NCBI GenBank assembly: GCA_958438125.1
Contig: CAUBQN010000090.1
Span: 1-6,181 of the forward strand
Length of the DNA stretch: 6,181 nt
DNA from: an uncultured Collinsella sp.
GTDB lineage: Bacteria; Actinomycetota; Coriobacteriia; Coriobacteriales; Coriobacteriaceae
Direction: 5' to 3'
Shown one piece after another: positions 1 through 4,960 of the stretch (position 1 is the stretch's first letter; every line of letters starts with the position of its first letter). A program made the translations under genes and the position numbers. The notes under the pieces were generated by a model. That model searched no databases, was not told the DNA's origin, and saw nothing but the letters and a program-made list of their open reading frames with translations.

Positions 1-1288
1 TGATGAGGTCGAGGGTGCGCTGGCAGTTTTCGCGGACGGGGCCGAGCATATGCTCGCGCAGGTCCGCCATGCCGGGCAGGTCGGCGTATTCGTCCATGAC
101 CTCTTCCATGCAAATGGGTACCTCGTAGGCGAGGTCCATCATGGTCGCAAAGCAAAACTTCTCGGATAGCCCGGCATCGGTAAGCGCCGCCTCCAGCGCG
201 GGATCGCCCATGCCGTGGTATCGGCGGATAGCGCCTGGACCGATTCGCCCCACACGATTTTCGCCGCCAACGCTCATGGCGAGGCGCGCCCGGCGGCGCA
301 TGCGCTCATACGCCAAACCCGACGCGACATCGTACATTCGAGCCATCATGGCTGTGCCGTCGTTTCCAAGGAGCAGGGAATAGTTTTTCGCGTGCGCATC
401 CGGTGCGCCGATAATGGCGTTGAAGAACAGTATCTGCGTAAACAGATACAGGTTAAGTTGATGGTGGCTCGTATTTACGAGGAGCTCTTGAATGTCGCGT
501 GTGGTCGGGCCGCCGTCTGCCGTGTACTTTTGGGCGGGCATCACCCCAAGTGCCTGACAGAGGTCTTCTTGATGTAGACGCCTGATTGTCCCGTCTTTGA
601 CTTTCATGCGGTCATAGCGCTCAACAATGAGGGCGGGTTCGTCCTCAAACATACGATATTCGACGTTTGCCGTTGCGATACCGGCGCGCTGGGCGCTTTT
701 CATGCAGACAAACTCATTGAGAGCCTCGAGTTTAAATCCGATAACGCCATTTTTGAAAATATGCGTCGTGGGCGAGGAGCCCATGCATTCGCACCAGCGG
801 CCGTTTATGAACGCGAGCGCGAACTTGCCCTGGTTGCCTCCAAGTGACCAACTTTCATCTAGACCCATCCACGATGCATCGCGGTCATCTCTGATCGACT
901 TGAGACGAAGAGCAATTTCGTGGTTGTCTATAGGGCGGTATTCGCCAGCGCGATGCAGGACGGCGTCGGTATCTTCTTCGGCACAAAACTGCACGCCGCC
1001 CGGACAGTCGAGTCCGATATGGCTGAGCAACGCAACGGGATTGTTGGGCCTAACGTCGAATTCGGCGGCAATCGCTTTTCGTTGGTCCTCGCTGTCGGGT
1101 AGAAGGCCAAACAGGTACGGATTCATGACCTGTTGTCCGTATGTGCGATTCGATACGGGTATGTTGGTCGATAGGGCTGGCCCGTCATAGTCATGATCGT
1201 AGGTAAAGCTGATAAGACCGTTCTCATCTTGCGTGAGCGTTCCAGCAGGCACGCCGCAAATAATGGTCCGAAGTGATGTTCTGGCCAT
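1..1288 (-). CDS. hipA: HipA-family serine/threonine kinase toxin (C-terminus cut by window edge)
   Basis: The minus-strand frame from the ATG at 1286-1288 is open to the left edge: 429 residues with no stop. HipA kinases are usually about 410-450 residues, so little is missing. Family features seen in order are: an N-terminal HipA domain ending in IGLDCPGGVQF (residues 91-101); a glycine-rich loop SLGGNQGKFAL (148-158) followed by PTTHIFK (173-179); VERYDR (222-227); RLHQEDLCQALG (237-248); the catalytic loop GAPDAHAKN (294-302); and the metal-binding YD (319-320). By alignment from memory to E. coli HipA, Asp297, Asn302 and Asp320 match the catalytic/metal residues, and Ser148 matches the autophosphorylated Ser150, so the kinase looks intact. 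E. coli HipA phosphorylates GltX and so halts translation; the target here is unknown. The start lies 3 bases after the hipB stop, with GAAGGGAAA as ribosome site inside the end of hipB, so the two are co-transcribed and probably coupled. A/T-ending codons are more frequent than in the disA operon. Confidence 0.9.
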   Translation of the reverse strand, partial: MARTSLRTIICGVPAGTLTQDENGLISFTYDHDYDGPALSTNIPVSNRTYGQQVMNPYLFGLLPDSEDQRKAIAAEFDVRPNNPVALLSHIGLDCPGGVQFCAEEDTDAVLHRAGEYRPIDNHEIALRLKSIRDDRDASWMGLDESWSLGGNQGKFALAFINGRWCECMGSSPTTHIFKNGVIGFKLEALNEFVCMKSAQRAGIATANVEYRMFEDEPALIVERYDRMKVKDGTIRRLHQEDLCQALGVMPAQKYTADGGPTTRDIQELLVNTSHHQLNLYLFTQILFFNAIIGAPDAHAKNYSLLLGNDGTAMMARMYDVASGLAYERMRRRARLAMSVGGENRVGRIGPGAIRRYHGMGDPALEAALTDAGLSEKFCFATMMDLAYEVPICMEEVMDEYADLPGMADLREHMLGPVRENCQRTLDLI

Positions 1289-1291
1289 TGG

Positions 1292-1759
1292 CTATTTCCC
1301 TTCGGGCATGGCTTGGCTAGATGCGTTTGTGGCAATCGAGACTCCGAGATTGGACATGGCGAAATCGGCGAAGACCTCGTCGTAGAGTGCGGATGTAAAG
1401 GGGGCATCTGCAAGAGCCGGAATGGTTGTGCTGCGACGGTTGCGATGATGAAGACGTTGGGCGTGATGGCGTCTGGAGGTGCTGCAAGGTTGATCAGCAT
1501 GCGGGGCGTCGACTGGTTGCTCATTTTTCGTTTCGCCTATATCCCCTTGAGCGGCGAGCGCCAGTCCAAGAGCACCGAAAACTGCCAGCAGCTTGTCGAG
1601 CCGAATGCCCGTGGCATCTCCCAGCTCGAGCGATGCGAGCAGGCGCTCCGAAACACCGGCCTTTTTAGCGAGGGCGGCACGGGTGAGACCCTGAGCCTCG
1701 CGTGCCTGACGCACGTAGATGCCAGCTTGGCGCGGTGTGGTGATGGGAAGGGTATCCAC
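1292..1759 (-). CDS. hipB: HipB-like XRE-family antitoxin and repressor with a long C-terminal extension
   Basis: This encodes 155 residues starting with GTG, preceded by AGGAG (1766-1770) at a 6-base spacing. Residues about 10-70 form a lambda-repressor-type helix-turn-helix: VRQAREAQGLTRAALAKKAG, then VSERLLASLELG and a helix RLDKLLAVFGALGLALAAQ. In this family the protein binds upstream operators as a dimer and neutralises the HipA kinase encoded next to it. The gene order (hipB, 3-base gap, hipA) and the dyads upstream support this role. It is clearly longer than E. coli HipB (88 residues). The extra ~80 residues comprise a basic, His/Arg-rich block (about 95-110) and a tail containing FTSALYDEVFADFAMSNLGV, which I do not recognise. 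The basic block may be native or the product of compensating frameshifts (see findings). The helix-turn-helix call is firm; the antitoxin role is inferred from context. Confidence 0.87.
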   Translation of the reverse strand: MDTLPITTPRQAGIYVRQAREAQGLTRAALAKKAGVSERLLASLELGDATGIRLDKLLAVFGALGLALAAQGDIGETKNEQPVDAPHADQPCSTSRRHHAQRLHHRNRRSTTIPALADAPFTSALYDEVFADFAMSNLGVSIATNASSQAMPEGK

Positions 1760-1763
1760 GGCG

Positions 1764-1770
1764 ATCTCCT
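1764..1770 (-). promoter_or_regulatory. Ribosome-binding site of hipB
   Basis: Read on the minus strand, AGGAGAT lies just before the GTG at 1757-1759; the AGGAG core ends 6 bases from the start. It decides the start, because no ATG in frame gives a complete helix-turn-helix domain. Confidence 0.7.
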
Positions 1771-1773
1771 AAC

Positions 1774-1843
1774 GTGCAGACTTTTGCATATCAGTATGAC
1801 ATGCAAAAGTCTGCATGAAAAGGCATTATGCAAAACTCTGCAT
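1774..1843. promoter_or_regulatory. Three phased dyad operators, probably for HipB autorepression
   Basis: Three 16-bp sites share the pattern ATGCA-N6-TGCAT, itself a dyad: 1774-1789 (reverse orientation, one outer base changed), 1801-1816 and 1828-1843. Read in the same orientation their cores are AAAGTC, AAAGTC and AAACTC, so sites 1 and 2 form a perfect 15-bp inverted repeat, and sites 2 and 3 form an 18-bp direct repeat with one mismatch. The centres are at 1781.5, 1808.5 and 1835.5, exactly 27 bp apart. Site 2 lies in the spacer of the predicted hipBA promoter, and site 1 covers the expected transcript start. E. coli HipB is known to bind several dyads (TATCC-N8-GGATA) upstream of its own operon. 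The sequence here differs but the arrangement is analogous. Binding by this HipB is inferred. Confidence 0.75.
1793..1821 (-). promoter_or_regulatory. Candidate hipBA promoter
   Basis: On the minus strand, TTTTCA (1816-1821) and CATACT (1793-1798) are separated by 17 bases. Both boxes are imperfect matches to the housekeeping sigma consensus. The implied start near 1786 gives a leader of about 27 bases before hipB. Support comes mainly from the fit with the operator sites: one fills the spacer and one covers the start. Confidence 0.4.
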
Positions 1844-1847
1844 GAGA

Positions 1848-1885
1848 CCTCTACATTGATGTTGAGCTTATGAGAGGCGTTTTTT
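1848..1885 (+). terminator. Weak terminator-like stem-loop with T-run, plus-strand orientation
   Basis: CCTCTACAT (1848-1856) pairs with ATGAGAGG (1870-1877) with one bulged base and a 13-base loop. It is followed by CG and six T (1880-1885). In this orientation it would stop plus-strand transcription entering mntP from the hipBA side. No plus-strand gene lies upstream. Read on the minus strand the stem follows the mntP stop but lacks a T-run, so it would be at best a poor terminator for mntP. The stem is AT-containing and short. Confidence 0.3.
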
Positions 1886-2468
1886 ATATCGCGAGAATCC
1901 CCAGATGCTCAAGCAAGATCTTAAGCCCGATGAGGATGAGTGCGACGCCGCCCACGATGGTGGCAGGTTTTTCGTAGCGCGCGCCAAAGGTGTGGCCGAT
2001 TGCTACGCCGGCGACGGAGAAGATAAACGTTGTGACGCCGATAAGCGATACAGCGGGAACGATGTCGACCGAGAGCGCGGCAAATGAGATGCCCACGGCT
2101 AGGGCGTCGATTGAGGTGGCGATGGCGAGGATCAGGTACTCGCCCAGGTCGATCTTTTCGGCATCCTCGCCGTCACTTCCGTCCTCATCCTCGTCCTCGA
2201 TAAAGGTCTCCCACAGCATTTTGCCGCCGATAAAGGCCAAAAGGATAAAAGCGATCCAGTGGTCGATGGGTCCGATGATGCCCATGAATTGACTGCCGAG
2301 CGCCCATCCGATTACGGGCATGCCGGCCTGAAAGCCGCCAAAGAACAGGCCGAGCACCACGGCGACTTTAAGGTTGATCTTTTTCATGCCAAGGCCCTTG
2401 CAGATGGAAACGGCAAAGGCGTCCATCGAAAGGCCGATGGCGAGCAATACGAGCTCGGCGAGTCCCAT
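1884..2468 (-). CDS. mntP: MntP-family manganese efflux pump
   Basis: This encodes 194 residues, the usual length for MntP (DUF204). Members export Mn2+ across the cytoplasmic membrane and protect against manganese excess. About six hydrophobic segments are visible, arranged as two related halves. The first begins AIGLSMDAFAVSICKG (residues 10-25) and the second ATSIDALAVGISFA (117-130), each carrying a membrane-embedded Asp (Asp16, Asp121) characteristic of the family. Between the halves is a very acidic cytoplasmic loop (about 91-107, with EDEDEDG) of unknown role. The ATG at 2466-2468 has GGGAG 7 bases upstream. Within 60 bases upstream are a GGGAGTAG box and competing hairpins that may form a metal-responsive leader. 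It is divergent from disA; downstream hipBA is in the same direction but has its own promoter region, so co-transcription is not needed. Confidence 0.93.
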   Translation of the reverse strand: MGLAELVLLAIGLSMDAFAVSICKGLGMKKINLKVAVVLGLFFGGFQAGMPVIGWALGSQFMGIIGPIDHWIAFILLAFIGGKMLWETFIEDEDEDGSDGEDAEKIDLGEYLILAIATSIDALAVGISFAALSVDIVPAVSLIGVTTFIFSVAGVAIGHTFGARYEKPATIVGGVALILIGLKILLEHLGILAI

Positions 2469-2517
2469 GGTTTGGCTCCCTCTCTGCGGGCGAGCCCGAT
2501 TACGCGACTACTCCCTC
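2469..2517 (-). promoter_or_regulatory. mntP 5' leader with GGGAGTAG box and two mutually exclusive hairpins
   Basis: On the minus strand the leader carries GAGGGAGTAG (2508-2517), then CGGGCTCGCCCG (2487-2498), which can fold as a 4-bp stem with a CTCG tetraloop. Alternatively GGCTC (2492-2496) can pair with GAGCC (2474-2478), which overlaps the ribosome site GGGAG (2476-2480). The two pairings share bases, so only one can form, and the second would hide the ribosome site. The yybP-ykoY Mn2+ riboswitch, a known regulator of mntP genes, has a conserved GGGGAGUAG segment. Here only that segment is matched and the remaining ~80-base fold of the class is not seen, so this is a possible degenerate or unrelated leader. 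Confidence 0.35.
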
Positions 2518-2518
2518 A

Positions 2519-2548
2519 TTTATGCGAATCCCGATGCTACCACATGAA
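2519..2548 (-). promoter_or_regulatory. Weak candidate mntP promoter
   Basis: On the minus strand, CATAAA (2519-2524) is a fair -10 box, with TTCATG (2543-2548) 18 bases upstream as a poor -35. The start would fall near 2512, at the GGGAGTAG box, giving a leader of about 44 bases. A start further upstream that includes the 2524-2608 foldback in the RNA is equally possible. Confidence 0.25.
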
Positions 2549-2608
2549 CAGCTGATTTGGGTTGGGCTCTCAGCTGTGTTCGCTCATTCTGTAAGCATCG
2601 GATTTCGC
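2524..2608. repeat. Long imperfect foldback in the mntP/disA divergent intergenic region
   Basis: The outer arms GCGAATCCCGATGCTAC (2524-2540) and GTAAGCATCGGATTTCGC (2591-2608) pair over 16 positions with only three single-base bulges. Nested inside is a perfect 8-bp inverted repeat, ACAGCTGA (2548-2555) and TCAGCTGT (2570-2577), with a 14-base loop. Neither strand has a T-run after it, so it is not a standard intrinsic terminator. It could be a structured leader RNA of mntP (it would sit immediately 5' of the GGGAGTAG box), a regulator-binding dyad between two divergent genes, or a small intergenic repeat element. Confidence 0.6.
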
Positions 2609-2618
2609 AAGCGCCGCG

Positions 2619-2647
2619 GGGACAAACCGTGAGAAACTATTTAGCGT
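2619..2647 (+). promoter_or_regulatory. Weak candidate promoter for the disA operon
   Basis: GGGACA (2619-2624) keeps the GACA of a -35 box, and TAGCGT (2642-2647) keeps the T-A-three bases-T pattern of a -10 box, with a 17-base spacer. The start would fall near 2654, about 24 bases before the disA start. No better pair is seen between the foldback and the gene. Confidence 0.27.
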
Positions 2648-2665
2648 TTATGGAGCGTATACGAT

Positions 2666-2670
2666 GGGAG
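2666..2670 (+). promoter_or_regulatory. Ribosome-binding site deciding the TTG start of disA
   Basis: GGGAG ends 7 bases before the TTG at 2678. No ATG or GTG exists in this frame between the stop at 2642 and the TTG. The next in-frame ATG (2705) has no comparable site upstream and would remove the first nine residues. Confidence 0.65.
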
Positions 2671-2677
2671 CGATGCC

Positions 2678-3745
2678 TTGGATAAGAACGAGCTGCAAAA
2701 GCGTATGGAACAGGCCATCCGCCTGACGGCACCTGGTCAGCCGATCCGCACCGCCCTCGACATGATCATCGCCGGTCACCTGGGCGCCCTTATCTGCGTC
2801 GGCGACACCGAAAACGTGCTCGCTGCCGGTAACGACGGCTTCCCGCTCAACATTTCGTTCACCTCGAACCGTCTGTTCGAGCTCTCCAAGATGGACGGTG
2901 CCATCGTCATCGACGGTGACCTCACCCAGATCCTGCGCGCCAACTTCCACCTCAATCCCGATCCCTCGCTTGCCACGAGCGAGACGGGCATGCGTCACCG
3001 CACCGCCGCTCGCATGTCGGTACTCACCGATGCCATCGTGATCTCGGTCTCGGCCCGTCGTGCCGTCGTTAACGTGTACGTTCATGGCAAGAGCTACGAG
3101 ATCCAGCCCGTCACCACCATCATGAGCTCGGTCAACCAGCTCGTTGCCACGCTCCAGACTACCCGTCAGTCGCTCGATCGCTCCCTGCTGCGCCTGACGG
3201 CCCTCGAGCTGGACGACTACGTTACGCTCGCCGACATTACCGGCATTTTCTCGAGCTTCGAGATCATGCAGCAGGCAAAGACCGAGCTTAAGGATTGCAT
3301 CGTCAAGCTGGGCAACCAGGGCAAGCTCGTGCAGATGCAGCTCGAGCAGCTCGCCGGCTCCAGTATGGATACCGAGTACGACCTGATGATTCGCGACTAC
3401 GCGAGCGATTCCTCCGAGGCAAACGCCGAGAAGATTCGTGCAGAGCTCGCTCGCATGACGCCTAAGGACCTGTCCGACCCGCAGCATGTGGCGGCAGTTC
3501 TGGGCTATGACGACCTGGACGAGGACTCCGTCATGACGCCGCTGGGCCTGCGCACGCTTTCGCGCGTGTCCGTCGTGCGCGACGGCGTGGCCGAGAAGAT
3601 CGTCGACGAGTATGGCTCGCTGCAGGAGCTCATGGACGACATCAGCGAGGATCCGGAGCGCCTGGGCGACTTTGGCGTTAACAACCCTGCCATTCTTGCG
3701 GACTCCCTGTACCGCATGAAGGGCACCAAACAGGGGAACGCATAA
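2678..3745 (+). CDS. disA: DNA integrity scanning protein DisA, diadenylate cyclase
   Basis: This encodes 355 residues, the typical full length of DisA. DisA condenses two ATP to cyclic di-AMP and forms an octamer that scans DNA, linking DNA damage to this second messenger. The diadenylate cyclase domain covers about residues 10-145, with both catalytic motifs intact: DGA (73-75, in MDGAIVIDG) and RHR (106-108, in SETGMRHRTAARM). A helical linker follows (about 150-260). The C-terminal helix-hairpin-helix region (about 285-348) includes LSRVSVVRDGVAEKIVDEYG; its last hairpin reads FGVNNPAILADSLYRM, less canonical than the usual GVG-type hairpin. The start is a TTG with GGGAG upstream. The stop overlaps the ispD ATG by one base (TAATG), so the two are probably translationally coupled. 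It heads the ispD-ispF-cysS cluster and diverges from mntP. Confidence 0.96.
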   Translation: MDKNELQKRMEQAIRLTAPGQPIRTALDMIIAGHLGALICVGDTENVLAAGNDGFPLNISFTSNRLFELSKMDGAIVIDGDLTQILRANFHLNPDPSLATSETGMRHRTAARMSVLTDAIVISVSARRAVVNVYVHGKSYEIQPVTTIMSSVNQLVATLQTTRQSLDRSLLRLTALELDDYVTLADITGIFSSFEIMQQAKTELKDCIVKLGNQGKLVQMQLEQLAGSSMDTEYDLMIRDYASDSSEANAEKIRAELARMTPKDLSDPQHVAAVLGYDDLDEDSVMTPLGLRTLSRVSVVRDGVAEKIVDEYGSLQELMDDISEDPERLGDFGVNNPAILADSLYRMKGTKQGNA

Positions 3746-4473
3746 TGGCGCCCGTATGCGCCGTGGTCGTTGCCGGCGGCAGCGGCCAGCGCTTTGGAAA
3801 TCCCGGCGGCAAGCAGCTCGTTAACGTGGCGGGCCGTCCGCTCATGAGCTGGTCCATCCGCGCGTTCGATCGGAGCGACAAGGTCGGCCACATCGTCGTG
3901 GTTTGCCCTGCCGAGCGCCGTGCCGAGATGCGCCGCCTGGCCATCGACCCGTTTGACTATGACACGCCCATCAGCTTTGCCGATGCCGGCGATACCCGTC
4001 AGGATTCCACCCGTGCCGGCGTGCATGCGGTTCCGGCGGGTTTCGAATATGTCGCCATCCACGATGGCGCTCGTCCGCTCATTACGACCGAGGCCATCGA
4101 CCACGCTATCGACGTGCTCATGGGTGACCGCTCGCTCGACGGTGTCGTGTGCGGTCAGCCCGCGATCGACACGCTCAAGATCGTCGACGGCGATAATATC
4201 GTCGAAACGCCGCCGCGCGAGCTCTATTGGGCCGCGCAGACGCCGCAGATCTTTAGCGTCGACGCCATGAAGCGCGCTCACGCCGCTGCTATCGCCGAGG
4301 GCTTTATCGGTACCGATGATTCATCGCTGGTTGAGCGCATGGGCGGGCGCGTCCGCTGTGTCCAGAGCCCGCGCGATAACCTTAAGGTGACGGTGCCCGA
4401 GGACCTGCGTCCCGTAACCGCGATTCTGCTCGGTCGCATGGCCGAGGGAGAGGACCTTCCCCATGTTCAGTAA
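3745..4473 (+). CDS. ispD: 2-C-methyl-D-erythritol 4-phosphate cytidylyltransferase IspD
   Basis: This encodes 242 residues, normal for a single-domain IspD. It joins CTP and MEP to form CDP-ME, the third step of the non-mevalonate isoprenoid pathway, in the cytoplasm. The nucleotide-binding stretch VVVAGGSGQRFG (residues 7-18) is followed by Lys23 in GGKQL, where the common PKQ has Gly instead of Pro. Other signatures are HDGARP (106-111), Arg158 eight residues before TPQIF (166-170), TDDSSLVE (190-197) and NLKVT (212-216, Lys214). These correspond to the catalytic Lys27, Arg157 and Lys213 of E. coli IspD. The start ATG shares its A with the disA stop. The end overlaps ispF by 11 bases, so the two successive-pathway enzymes are encoded side by side but not fused, unlike the IspDF fusions of some proteobacteria. 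Confidence 0.96.
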   Translation: MAPVCAVVVAGGSGQRFGNPGGKQLVNVAGRPLMSWSIRAFDRSDKVGHIVVVCPAERRAEMRRLAIDPFDYDTPISFADAGDTRQDSTRAGVHAVPAGFEYVAIHDGARPLITTEAIDHAIDVLMGDRSLDGVVCGQPAIDTLKIVDGDNIVETPPRELYWAAQTPQIFSVDAMKRAHAAAIAEGFIGTDDSSLVERMGGRVRCVQSPRDNLKVTVPEDLRPVTAILLGRMAEGEDLPHVQ

Positions 4474-4957
4474 CCTGCGCATTGGCCACGGCTACGACGT
4501 CCACCGTTTGGTGGAGGGGCGTCGATGTATCATCGGCGGGGTCGACATTCCCTACGAGCGCGGCCTGCTGGGCCACTCGGATGCCGATGTGCTCGCGCAC
4601 GCCTTGGCCGACGCCATTCTGGGCGCCTGCCGCGGGGGAGACATCGGCAAGCTATTCCCCGACACTGATCCTGCCTACGAGGGTGCTGATTCGATGGTGC
4701 TGCTCGCTCGCGTGATGGACTATGCGCGCGAGCTGGGCTTTGAGTTTGTCGATGCCGACTGCACCATTGCCTGTCAGCAACCCAAGATCACCCCGCACCG
4801 CGATGCCATGCGCGCCAACCTTGCCCATGCCCTGGGCGTTGACGTCGAAAATGTGGGCGTCGCCGCCACCACGACCGAAAAGCTCGGTTGGGAAGGCCAA
4901 GGCGAGGGAATCGGCGCCTGGGCCGTCTGCCTGCTACAGAAAACCGTTAAGGAGTAA
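4463..4957 (+). CDS. ispF: 2-C-methyl-D-erythritol 2,4-cyclodiphosphate synthase IspF
   Basis: This encodes 164 residues, the usual size (about 155-165). IspF is a homotrimer that cyclises CDP-ME 2-phosphate to MEcPP with release of CMP in the MEP pathway. The metal ligands are visible: Asp12 and His14 in GHGYDVHR (residues 8-15) and His46 in HSDADVLAHA (38-47). FPDTDP (65-70), GADS (74-77), Q-PK (106-108) and ATTTEKLGWEGQGEGIGAW (135-153) complete the signature. The lysine commonly found just before ATTTE is alanine here (Ala134). The ATG lies inside ispD, with AGAGGA (4449-4454) 8 bases upstream. The end of the gene carries the cysS ribosome site AAGGAG in its last two sense codons. IspE, the enzyme acting between IspD and IspF, is not in the window. 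Confidence 0.96.
   Translation: MFSNLRIGHGYDVHRLVEGRRCIIGGVDIPYERGLLGHSDADVLAHALADAILGACRGGDIGKLFPDTDPAYEGADSMVLLARVMDYARELGFEFVDADCTIACQQPKITPHRDAMRANLAHALGVDVENVGVAATTTEKLGWEGQGEGIGAWAVCLLQKTVKE
4949..4954 (+). promoter_or_regulatory. cysS ribosome-binding site embedded in the end of ispF
   Basis: AAGGAG forms the final Lys and Glu codons of ispF and lies 6 bases before the cysS ATG (4961). Ribosomes ending ispF would pass directly over it, which favours coupled expression. Confidence 0.8.
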
Positions 4958-4960
4958 CGA

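Noticed and set aside
627..1190. 187-codon plus-strand open frame
   Set aside because: It is antisense to hipA, whose minus-strand reading has conserved kinase motifs throughout; nothing recognisable is in the plus-strand product.
1123..1524. Minus-strand frame overlapping the hipB end and hipA start as a separate small gene
   Set aside because: It overlaps both genes in another frame with no ribosome site of its own. It is considered only as a possible frameshift partner of hipB.
1313..1873. 186-codon plus-strand open frame across hipB and its operator region
   Set aside because: It is antisense to the helix-turn-helix gene and runs through the operator repeats; no domain is seen.
2469..2608. 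A full canonical yybP-ykoY riboswitch
   Set aside because: Only the GGGAGTAG segment is recognisable. The rest of the fold is not seen, so the stronger claim is not made.
2580..2677. c-di-AMP (ydaO/yuaA) riboswitch upstream of disA
   Set aside because: The plus strand after the foldback has too little room and I could not identify the conserved segments of that class.
2648..3487. 279-codon minus-strand open frame antisense to disA
   Set aside because: It lies wholly opposite the strongly supported disA gene. Its product shows no recognisable motif and its composition follows from the mirror of high-GC codons.
3505..4281. 258-codon minus-strand open frame across the disA/ispD junction
   Set aside because: It is antisense to two well-supported genes, has no ribosome site worth noting and no recognisable domain.
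3745..4957. Bifunctional IspDF fusion
   Set aside because: ispD ends with TAA at 4471-4473 and ispF starts in another frame at 4463 with its own ribosome site; they are separate proteins.
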